Positions 1 through 8,404 of a stretch of DNA of 64,000 bases are shown here, piece by piece. Source of the DNA: Schistosoma mansoni (taxonomy: Eukaryota; Platyhelminthes; Trematoda; Strigeidida; Schistosomatidae); NCBI RefSeq assembly GCF_000237925.1, contig NC_031496.1, positions 32,794,295 through 32,858,294 of the forward strand. Reading direction: 5' to 3'. The position numbers and the translations under genes are program-made. The notes beneath the pieces were generated by a model that was not told the origin of the DNA, did not search any database, and worked only from the letters and a program-made list of their open reading frames with translations. Positions within the stretch are counted from its first letter, which is position 1. Each line of letters starts with the position of its first letter.

Positions 1-1
1 G

Positions 2-151
2 CCAAAGAACACGTTACGCCGAGAAATAGAGACAGACATGAGAAGAATGAACAAAAATTGGATAGAACTAGAAAAGAAGGCCCAGGACAGAGTGGTTTGG
101 AGAATGCTGGTCAATGCCCTATGCTCCCTTGGGGGTAACAGGCTTAAGTAA
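2..151 (+). pseudogene. RTE (SR2-like) retrotransposon, C-terminal end of ORF
   Basis: The open frame from base 2 reads [17 protein letters not shown], then [18 protein letters not shown], and stops at 149-151. This is the conserved C-terminus of schistosome RTE/SR2 endonuclease-reverse transcriptase proteins, just before the 3' end. Only about 49 residues lie in the window; the rest is to the left. The stop codon is the first unit of a TAAG repeat, the usual short 3' tail of this element. Family call is from memory of the motif. Confidence 0.8.
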
Positions 152-168
152 GTAAGTAAGTAAGTAAG
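149..168 (+). repeat. (TAAG)n 3' tail of the RTE copy
   Basis: Five TAAG units directly after the RTE frame. Tetranucleotide 3' tails of this kind mark the 3' end of RTE-type elements. Confidence 0.7.
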
Positions 169-480
169 GTTATATATTTAAAAATATATCAGATTATTCA
201 ACCACAACCAGTCTGTGATATCATTAATCAATCAAATTAGAAGTTATTTAATACATAGAGTTGTATAATTATTAATTTACAAATCATGGAACCATACCCA
301 GTAAATAACTTATAAACAACCATTTCATCTTTATACATTAGATTATTACCTAGAAGTTAAAAAATGAATTAACTTGTATACAAAAAGAATATACTACTTT
401 TAGAGATTTGTCGATAAGATCATGATCAGAAATTGCCCATGTTGTATTACAAATTAATTTTCAATAACCAATGAATTTTA
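169..480. other. No feature recognised
   Basis: AT-rich sequence with no open frame or repeat that I can name. Confidence 0.5.
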
Positions 481-925
481 TATAGTTGAGATCATGAGTC
501 AATTGAAGCTAAACCACCATGGAAAACCTGGAAGCACTGGATGGCTGTTTCGTCCTATTGTGGGACTCCTCAGCAGTGCTTATACACGACCTCGCCTCGC
601 CAGATTCGAACCCAGGACCTACCAGTCTCGCGACAGAGGACTTAATCTCTAGACCACTGAGCCGGCATCCAACGGTGTTAATGTCTAACTTTAACCAATC
701 CACAAAGTTGAGCGACACATCCACCAATGTCTTCAGTGAGTTGATATCTCCCAACAGACCTGGTTGAACTCCACTGGTAACTGTTTCTCAGTAGAACTCC
801 AGGAAATACCTCATAGAGCCAGTCACTAGTGAGTATATGATCATTATCAGAAGGGGTTTTTCAATTGACTCATGATCTCAACTATATAAAATTACTAAAA
901 TCTCCACAAATTCCCTTTTCTGATA
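481..925 (-). repeat. Hammerhead-bearing tRNA-derived SINE with inverted ends
   Basis: On the minus strand there is a tRNA-like promoter (B box GGTTCGAATC at 603-612), then a hammerhead-like core, then a tail. Bases 481-506 are repeated as an exact reverse complement at 861-886, so the element is closed by 26-bp inverted copies of its own end. Bases 841-925 are a head-to-head junction with the end of a second copy. Related copies lie at 2437, 3595, 4765, 5165, 7218 and 57730. Known background: Sm-alpha SINEs of schistosomes carry tRNA-like promoters and hammerheads. Confidence 0.75.
535..578 (-). ncRNA. Hammerhead ribozyme-like core (stem III damaged)
   Basis: Minus strand: CTGAGGA core (matches CUGANGA), stem II GTCC/GGAC with a 7-nt loop, then GAAA, and stem I CACTG/CAGTG. 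The sequence between GAAA and the cleavage position is CAGCCATC, which breaks the short stem III seen in better copies. Likely weak or inactive. Confidence 0.55.
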
Positions 926-1005
926 ATCAATGAATTACTTTTATGATTCTAAAACAAGTAGTATTTCTATAAAGCTGAAAACTATATTCAGTTTTGGGAA
1001 TTAAA

Positions 1006-1007
<2 letters not shown>

Positions 1008-1048
<41 letters not shown>
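1008..1048. repeat. (AAT)n microsatellite
   Basis: About 13 AAT/TAA units in a row. Confidence 0.9.
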
Positions 1049-1825
1049 TGGGATTATTAAATCACTTAGTATTATGATTTCTGTTATTACGACCCAGCTG
1101 CTCTTATTGTTTAGCATCCTTAGACATTACTTCATTAGACAAGTCCCTAAATTAGAACACAATTGAACAGGAAAGTTATTATATCCCAAATAACAAGAGC
1201 CTTCTTCAAGTCCCAGCTAGCGTTGATTGGTTAAGATATAGCCAATCAGCATGCCCCGACACAATCCTTCACCGAAGAGCTTTAATCCAATTTATATCCC
1301 TGTAGCACTTAGATTTCCACTGAACACAGTATAGGAAGTTTAAAATAAATCGTTCTGTAAATAAATTACTGATAATTTCGAAATAGATTCAAATTATTTC
1401 CACTTAATGACTAGTTAAACCATGAACGTTTACAGCAATGATTACTGAAATAAATTTGTGTTATGGTCAGATTTGGGAAATGATTTGTCGTTCTATAATC
1501 TTAAGTATCATGCTTGATTATCAATCAGTTGCTTATCTAATAGGTAAACAATTTTAGATGGTTGAAGGTAGTCGGTGTTCGTTACTATTCAGGGAATTAA
1601 TGCTGTCGGTGGGATTTAAACCCTTGTCATTCATTTCTATAATGTAAGACCCTACTATCATTGAGTTAACCAAATCCCGAATGACCTTTTATAAGACTGA
1701 AATCAATCACTTTTACACATATAATAACCTAAATTCCTCAACCTATAATCATATACTCGGTGATCCTATTTTCCAAAGTCCGTTTTGTTGGGACTTTGGT
1801 GTGATCAATTCCAATATCAACTTAC
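1049..1825. other. No feature recognised (downstream side of DDHD1 exon)
   Basis: No open frame, RNA gene or known repeat seen. It should be intron of the minus-strand DDHD1 gene, whose next exons must lie further left. Confidence 0.4.
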
Positions 1826-1905
1826 CGAGTCCTTCCTTTTTTCGGCCTCATAGAAATTGTTCCATCTTCATTTTCATGAAGTAATGATTGTGAACAATTT
1901 AAATC
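1826..1905 (-). CDS. DDHD1: Probable DDHD1 exon 5
   Basis: Acceptor TATCAATAAAG, 80 nt, donor GTAAGTT. Reads DLNCSQSLLHENEDG, then TISMRPKKGRT. Start phase 0 matches the end of exon 4. The peptide is not a recognised motif, so the assignment rests on splice sites and phase. Confidence 0.5.
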
Positions 1906-2917
1906 CTTTATTGATAGAAATAAAGAAAAAAAAACATATTTACATATATGAAACATAAAATTATGCTGTAGACATCAACTCAAAACTTGGTAATGTTCAT
2001 ATTTATCCCTGAAGGAAAAAAAAATAATATACATATGTATATGTATATCCACGATCCCGCATGCGGGGATTCGAACCCACGATGTGCACTGCTGAAGAGT
2101 CTCATACTAGGAGGAAATGGCCGTCCAGGGCTTTCAGGTTTTCAATGGTCGTCCAGCTTATATTGACTCATGGATTCAACTATTAAAATCAATACAATTT
2201 TCACAAACCCGTATTCTAATATATGTATATGTCATTCGAATATGGAGAGCATTTCAATAAATAGAAGGACAAATCTATTTTCACAATGCTACTAAATTAA
2301 TTTTTACGTCCAAGATTTATTAGATTGACTATATGATCGAAAATGTATCCATTATTAACTCATAATTAAGTGAATGTTTAATAGAATTAAATAATATTCA
2401 GAAATGTAAATTAACAATAAATGATGGAACCTTTTATATAGTTGAAATCATTAGTCAATTCAGGCTAGACAATCATGGAAAACCTGGAAGCACTGGATGG
2501 CCGTTCTGTTCCAGTGTGGAATTCCTCAGCAGTGCGCACCCACGATCCCACCTCGCGAGATTCCAACCCAGGGCCTAACCACTGGACCACTTAACCGGTA
2601 TCCAACGGTGTTGTCTAGTTTCAATTGACTCACAATTTCAACTATATAAAATTACTAAAATCTCCACAAAACCCCCTTCAAATAATGGAACCATTATAAA
2701 CAGAAATTAATGATGATTGGGATATTGATAATAATGTTTGTAACTTAATGACAATATTGAGACAGTGTAATAAGAAGATCAAGATTATCAGAACTATTTG
2801 ATATATTAGCGCAATATATTTCGAACAGTCCCATCACACATATACTTGTTAAGAATATTTATATATAAAAATAAAAAGGTCAACTAGACCGGGAATGGGA
2901 GATATGAGGAGATAAGG

Positions 2918-2962
<45 letters not shown>

Positions 2963-5900
2963 GTGTGAAAACAATTTGAAACCAAATCACTCTGGATAAT
3001 AAGCTCATATTACCAGGGTAGGTTTAAGGTGAAAACAAACTGGTTTTGAATGGGTTTGAATTTTCGTATGGTTAAGGCTTCAGTAAACTTTAGTATACTC
3101 CACTTAATATTGTTTGTTTGTATTTTTCCATTGATGTTTAGGACTGTAACTGGTCAGTCTCATATTTGCCATATACACATACTGAGTGCATTGCCTCAAT
3201 ATAGCCTTAATTCACAAGTATTGTAAGCGAATATGGATGGTAGCTTGTAGTAGAATCCAGGACGCTTGTTTCGTCCTATTTGGGACTCGTCAGCTGGATG
3301 TATCTGCATCTCAGAGTTAATGTTCACTCTGGGACTCGAACCCAGTACCATTCGCTTCAAATGCTATCGCGTTATCCACACAGCTACTGAGTCCTGATAG
3401 CCACTTGCATGTGCTATGTGATTAAGTATAAATTCACTTAGTATTGTTTGTTACGAAAACGCACTTCAGTGCTAGGTAGAGCGTTTTTTGTTATGATAGT
3501 GAAATGATCTTTTTCAAACGAAAGCTGTTTTATGAACAGAACAGCATCCTTAATACACAATGTAAAGTCAAAAAACGCTAAGAACCACAACATTATATTA
3601 AGTTGAAATCGTGAGTTAATTGAAGCTAGACAACCATGAAAAACATGGAGGCACTAGATGACCGTTTCGTCCTATTTTGGGACTCAGCAGCAGTGCACAT
3701 CCACCATCCGCCATCGTGCTGAGAATTCTAAATTGTACCAGATTATAATATTGAATAAAGCCATTAATAATAATAATAATAATAGTAATCCCTTACCCGC
3801 GAGATTCGAGCCCAGGGCCTACCAGTCTCGAGCCAGAGCCCTTAACCGACAGACCACTGAGCCGGCATCCTACGGTGTTATTGTCTAACTTCAACTGATC
3901 CACGAAGTTGAGAAACCATTCACCGATTGTCTTCAGTGAGTTTATATCTCACGACAGACATGGTTTGAACTCCACTGGTGATCACTGCTTCTCACTAGAA
4001 TTCCTGGATGTACTTCTCGAAGTCAGTCACTAGTGAGCATATGATTATAATCAGAAGGGATTCTGTGGAGATTTAGTATTTTCATGGTCGAAAGTACGGT
4101 TTCAAATCTCGCGAGGCGAGGTCGTGTATGCGCACTGCTAAGGAATCCCATAATAGAACGAAACGGAGGTCCAGTGGTTCCAGGTTTTCCTTGATGGTCT
4201 AGCTTCAATTGACTCATGATTTCAAATATGAAAATACAAAACAATTTGTTAACTTACTCCTAATGAATGAAATATTGAATTAGGTAATTTCAATCCAGTT
4301 GTATTACGTAATATATCATGCATAATAACACTACCAAGTGAATGTGCTAATACAGAGATCTGACCACCTTTTTGTAAAAATTGTGGATTTTTTAAACAAA
4401 ATAAATTAAATAATCGAGTTAATTCATAACTTAAGCTTTGCATTATATCATTACGATACACAGGACTTGTATAATATAATATATCTACAAAACTTTGATT
4501 AATATAATCACGTAATGGTCGTAATTGTGCTATAGTTACATTGTTTAACGTTTTTGAATTCAATGATAAAGAACTACGCCAATTGACTGGGATAAATTCA
4601 AGACGTTGTCCAAATTCAGATAATTTAGGATAAAGTTTTTCAGCTACTTTTTGACATGTTTTCCTTATTCTATACGGGAAAAAAAAGCAAAACAAAACAT
4701 ATATTCATATATATAGTAAGGTACTCTTGTCGTAGGTGTTTTAAACATATATATATATATATATATATATATAGTTGAGATCATGAGTCAATTGAAGCTA
4801 GACCACCAACGAAAACCTGGAAGCAGTGGACGGCCGTTTCGTCCTATGGTGGGACTCCTCAGCAGTGCGCATACACGATACCGCACTCGCGAGATTCGAA
4901 CATAGGACCTAAAAGTCTCGCGTCAGAGCACTTAACCGACAGACCACTGAGCCGGCATCAAATTGTGTTAATGTCTAACTTCAACCAATCCACCAATTTG
5001 AGCAACCATTCATCAATGTCATCAGTGAGTTGGTATCTCCCAATAGACCTGGTTGAACTCTGCTGGTTACTGCTTCTCACTAGAACTCAAGGAAACATTC
5101 CTTACAATCAGTCACTAGTGAGCATATGGTTATAGATCAGAAGGGGTTTTGTGGGTATTTAGAAGTTACACATTAACACCGTTGGATGCCGGCTCAGTGG
5201 TCTAGAGGTTAAGTGCTCTGACGCGAGACTTGTAGGTCCTATGTTCGAATCTCGCGAGTGCGGTATCGTGTATGCGCACTGCCACTGAGTAGTCCCACCA
5301 TAGGACGAAACGGCCGTCCACTGCTTCCAGGTTTTCCTTGGTGGTCTAGCTTCAATTGACTCATGATCTCAACTTTATAAAATTACTAAAATCTCCACCA
5401 AACCCCTTCTGATATATATATTCAGATGAATATGTCAGTAATAATAGGCATAATGGCGAGACTATAATTTATGGTTACAGTTTTAAGGTACAGTTTTGGG
5501 GCCAGTGTTATTCCTCCTGTACGTAAATGATCTCCCTCGTCTACTATCGTCATCGGTCTTACTCTATGCTGATGATGTCAAGATATGGAGAGCGATACAA
5601 AGCAAGAGCGATAGCTTAGAACTTCAAAATGACCTGGAGAGATTATCTGAATGGTCACAAACCTGGCAATTGCCGATAAACACTTCCAAGTGTATTGTGA
5701 TGCATATTGGCCATCAGGGTACAGATACATACACGATGAATAACACTGAGTTACCTATTGTTCAGGCACACAATGACTTAGGCGTCATCGTTAGTCAAGA
5801 CTTAAAGACTACTGCACACTGCCGTGCAATAGCCGCCAAAGGTTTTAGGACTTTATGGTCCATACGCAGGGCTTTTAGGCATCTTGACGCTAAAACGTTT

Positions 5901-8404
5901 CTGACTTTGTATACAGTGTTCGTACGCCCTAAACTTGAGTACTGTATACAAGCAGCTAACCCCTGCCTAAAAAAAGACAGTGAACTCTTGGAAAGAGTTC
6001 AGAGAACAGCAACTAGGCTGATTCCCGGAATAGCGAGGCTCCCGTATGGTACTAGACTGACCAAGCTAAACCTATTCCCGCTGTCATATAGAAGAATCAG
6101 AGGTGACTTGATTATAGTTTTCAAATTGCTAAATGACAAATTTGCACCTGATATGCCCTCATTTTTCTTGTCTTCCAAAACAGAAAATCTACGAGGACAC
6201 TCCAAAAAAGTTCACAAGCCCAGAACGAATTACTTGTCAGCTGACTACCGACTTTCCCATCGAATAATCAACGAGTGGAATTCATTACCTCAGCACGTGG
6301 TTGAGGCTCCATCCGTCGACTCCTTCAAAAGAAAGTTGGATCAGCTGAGAGGCCATCATTGCCAGGACTAACACAGGCCACCAAGCCTCCTGTCCTTTCC
6401 AAACTGAAACTGAAACTGAAACTGTAGACCTTGTGCAGACTACTGTGATGTTGTCCTTCGATGTAATATGTGTTGAAGGAAGACATTTGCTATAATAGGA
6501 ACCTTGATCGTTTGATCCAGATCGAGACTAAGGCATTTTATAATGATTGCCACCAACTGTATAATAAAAGCACCAGTAACATTGGCTACAGTATTCGCTG
6601 ATGTTACTGAAGTTTCGGCTGTTCAGTGGTATGAGTATTGTAGGGACATATCCATAACAAAAATGATAAGCTTACACAACCGGATCACACACAAATAAAA
6701 ATGAAGCTATGTGGTCGAGGCTGAGAGGGTTTTTGTGACCTTATCATGGCTCCAGAGATCAACTATTATGAAGCCATATGGATGAGTTCCTCTGCCTTAT
6801 CCACTACGATTTTGGGACCTTTGAATCTTTTTCTAACCTTGATAAGTTTTTGGATCATATAAAAGAAGTGTATCCACTTTAATTATTTGGTTTTGTATAA
6901 TATATTTTTACTCTATGCTGAATGTTTACTGATTGGCAAGTATTTCTCAAGGTCACTTAAGATTCGTTCAAAGGTCATCCATAAATTATAGTCTCGCCGG
7001 CATAATGAGAAAAGGGGTCAACAGGTTGTCTTTTATAAGTACATTTTTGACCATAAAAGGTATATGGAGTTTGTTGAATATTATGGTTTACAGTACATAC
7101 TGATTGTACCTAGATAATCAATGAAAACTAGTAAGTACTCCCTATGTTAACAATAATAATGTATCCACCACTAACTAATCTCGAGTACTAACTCACCAAG
7201 TTCTAGTAAGAAACCATGATCAGTGGAGTTTAACCACGACGTGTGGGTGAGTTACTAAATAATGGGGAAAGAAACATAGTGAATAGAACAAAGTTGTGAA
7301 TGCTGTGCATTGGATATTGGGCAAAGGATCTGACAGTTAAGTACTCGCCAAGAAACCTGAAGGTCCTGAGTTTGGTCCACATAAGGTTTGAGGACCCGCA
7401 CTGCCTAGTCCCATAGTAAAACAAGATAGATATCCAGTACTTCTCAATTTTTAGTTAATTTTCAACTGGAGTCATTCATTAGTGTAAACTATATAAATTA
7501 CCAAACAAAAGTTAAGTCGAATACGTTAAACAACTAACAATTAAATTCTATTTATCAATTTGTCTAATTTAATAGTTAGTAAATTTTGACACGTGAATAG
7601 ATAAAAGATGCTAGAAGAAATGAAAAACATACTTGGCACATTCGTGACGTATACTAGCTAACTGTTGACCGATACCATGAACAACAAAGCATACATGAGT
7701 AATAGGTGGAGGTCTATCACTAGTTTCTGCTGGACGAACAAATCCTCTGCTAATAGGAACACTACCTTTAAGGTAAGAGTATTTCGGTTTAAATTTTCTT
7801 TAATGAAGTACTCACTTAATCCCCCGTGTAGTCTAACTTTACCAAAAGGCTCTGCACTTTTAGTAACTAAATAGATAGTACCATCAGGCATCCATTTTAT
7901 TTCGTGATTGTTTGACTGATATTTATGAACAGCTGAAATAAATGTGACAATAGAATTATGAACTAATCATTACTTACGTTTATGACTTTTTCTTGTAACT
8001 TTTTTCAATTTAGGTATAGCATACGTACGATGTTCATATTCAATCACTTCAGATAATTTTGTATCTAAAGGTAACCAATTGATCTTCTGAAACCAAACAG
8101 CTCGCACCACTTGGGTTGAACACCAAGTTTTTCTTCTACTATGTACAGATCGTTTTTTGCCAAACCAGTATATAGGAATGCATAGGAAACTTTCCATGTC
8201 TACTTCGAACATCTCTCCACGAACAGTAATCTTTTCGTAAATTGGGTCCGTGCTGCCGTTATAACGCTCTCGATAAGCTGTTTCGAGACGTATTGAATCA
8301 TATCCACAAAATGGTTTCCATGTACTCACTCCACCAGAACGACGGAAATACAACCAACGGACAGCTTCGATAGGAACTTCATCATCAAGCAGAAAAGTGC
8401 TCAT
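1826..8404 (-). CDS. DDHD1: DDHD1-like intracellular phospholipase A1 (partial, five exons)
   Basis: Spliced exons on the minus strand: 8404-7978, 7932-7816, 7765-7633, 4669-4258 and probably 1905-1826. Joined, they keep one frame. The N-terminal WWE-like region (RWLYFRRSGG, then WKPFCGYDSIRLE) is followed by HVCFVVHGIGQ and LEFIPVNWRSSL, then YYTSPVYR and the lipase nucleophile motif AHSLGS, whose Ser is the expected catalytic residue. This order is that of DDHD1/PA-PLA1 proteins, which hydrolyse phosphatidic acid at the sn-1 position; the region around YYTSPVYR is closest to DDHD1. ATG 8402-8404 is the first Met after an in-frame TGA, so it is a plausible start. The C-terminal DDHD metal-binding domain lies outside the window. 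The 2.96-kb intron 7632-4670 is filled with SINEs, Merlin and CR1. Confidence 0.88.
2045..2185 (+). repeat. Decayed hammerhead SINE fragment
   Basis: Plus-orientation tRNA-like B box and a degraded hammerhead region (CTGCTGAAGAGTCTC), then the family tail ending in a version of TTGACTCATG. Confidence 0.6.
2186..2436. other. No feature recognised
   Basis: AT-rich intron sequence. Confidence 0.4.
2437..2692 (-). repeat. Hammerhead SINE copy with inverted ends
   Basis: Same family as 481-925. The left end and 2622-2650 are inverted copies of each other. The ribozyme region has changes in stem II and the GAAA box, so it is probably inactive. Confidence 0.65.
2918..2961. repeat. (AAT)n microsatellite
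   Basis: About 14 repeated AAT units. Confidence 0.9.
3121..3440 (-). mobile_element. Sm-alpha-like SINE with tRNA promoter and hammerhead
   Basis: Minus strand, 5' to 3': tRNA-like segment with A box (TAGCTGTGTGG) and B box (GGGTTCGAGTCCC), the complete hammerhead at 3255-3299, then the Sm-alpha-type 3' part (GAATTAAGGCTATATTGAGG). Length of about 320 bp agrees with the known Sm-alpha size. Confidence 0.85.
3255..3299 (-). ncRNA. Intact type I hammerhead ribozyme (Sm-alpha)
   Basis: Minus strand: stem I ATCCAG/CTGGAT; core CTGACGA; stem II GTCC/GGAC with loop CAAATA; GAAA; short stem III closed by AAGC; cleavage after GTC. Every core position of the consensus CUGANGA...GAAA...UH is present. 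Confidence 0.85.
3595..4235. repeat. Inverted pair of hammerhead SINEs with an inserted retroposon tail
   Basis: A minus-orientation copy (3595 to about 3900) faces a plus-orientation copy (about 4085 to 4235); ends 3597-3622 and 4199-4229 are inverted copies. Both ribozyme cores are damaged (CTGCTGA and CTAAGGA). The first copy is split by the insertion at about 3713-3792. Confidence 0.65.
3713..3792 (+). mobile_element. 3' end of a (TAA)n-tailed retroposon
   Basis: Contains GCTGAGAATTC, then TATTGAATAAAG and a TAA repeat. The same 3' end occurs in reverse at 59340-59440. It interrupts the tRNA-like part of the SINE, so it is younger. Confidence 0.6.
4258..4669 (-). CDS. DDHD1: DDHD1 exon 4 (catalytic serine)
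   Basis: 412 nt between acceptor CCGTATAG and donor GTAAGT. Encodes FIPVNWRSSL, YYTSPVYR, LFNLFCLKNP and the nucleophile elbow LAHSLGSV. Confidence 0.88.
4745..4772. repeat. (TA)n microsatellite
   Basis: About 13 TA units next to the SINE end. Confidence 0.85.
4765..5164 (-). repeat. Hammerhead SINE, left arm of a foldback
   Basis: Minus-orientation copy with CTGAGGA core, GTCC/GGAC stem II and GAAAC; stem I has one mismatch. The next 240 bases are its inverted partner. Confidence 0.7.
5165..5400 (+). repeat. Hammerhead SINE, right arm of a foldback
   Basis: Plus-orientation copy. It shares private variants with the left arm (for example ATGTTCGAATCTCGCGAG where others have GGGTTCGAA), so the two are related by duplication or gene conversion. 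Core position 8 is changed (CTGAGTA), so it is probably inactive. Confidence 0.7.
5447..7006 (+). mobile_element. Merlin DNA transposon, internally deleted
   Basis: Inverted ends at 5455-5474 and 6979-6998 begin GGCGAGACTATAA. They are flanked by the 8-bp direct repeat GGCATAAT (5447-5454 and 6999-7006), the size Merlin elements make. Transposase remnants read EVSAVQWYEYCRD (about 6600) and, from 6688, HTNKNEAMWSRLRGF, later DFGTFESFSNLDKFLDHIKE with two stops. The catalytic middle is missing between them. A CR1 fragment (5486-6418) sits inside near the left end. No function remains. Confidence 0.85.
5486..6418 (+). pseudogene. 5'-truncated CR1-type LINE, reverse transcriptase C-terminal half
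   Basis: An uninterrupted frame (291 codons from 5496) with GTVLGPVLFLLYVNDL, the catalytic YADD in LLYADDVKIW, then the thumb and C-terminal RGHSKKV and WNSLP motifs, ending at 6371. The 3' end is an ACTGAA-type hexamer repeat (6400-6423), the tail of CR1 elements. No frame damage, so insertion is fairly recent. It is antisense to DDHD1. Confidence 0.88.
7218..7440 (+). repeat. Highly decayed hammerhead SINE
   Basis: Weak match in plus orientation: a tRNA-like stretch, then ACTGCCTAGTCCCATAGTA in place of the ribozyme. Confidence 0.45.
7633..7765 (-). CDS. DDHD1: DDHD1 exon 3 (VVHGIG motif)
   Basis: 133 nt, donor GTATG. Contains HVCFVVHGIGQ, the conserved start of the lipase fold in PA-PLA1 enzymes. 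Joins exon 4 to give HECAKIRKTCQK in frame. Confidence 0.85.
7816..7932 (-). CDS. DDHD1: DDHD1 exon 2
   Basis: Acceptor TTTATTTCAG, 117 nt, donor GTGAGT. Reads VHKYQSNNHEIKW, then MPDGTIYLVTKS. Phase 1 at both ends. Confidence 0.8.
7978..8404 (-). CDS. DDHD1: DDHD1 exon 1 (WWE-like region)
   Basis: Starts at ATG 8404 and ends in ..SHK plus one base (phase 1) before GTAAGT. Encodes about 142 residues, including WKPFCGYDSIRLE. Confidence 0.85.

Noticed and set aside
1681-1884. 67-codon plus-strand frame
   Set aside because: Opposite a likely DDHD1 exon on the minus strand with proper splice sites.
1008-2961. Possible CRISPR or satellite array
   Set aside because: The repeats are simple AAT runs and dispersed SINEs, without regular spacers; the genome is animal.
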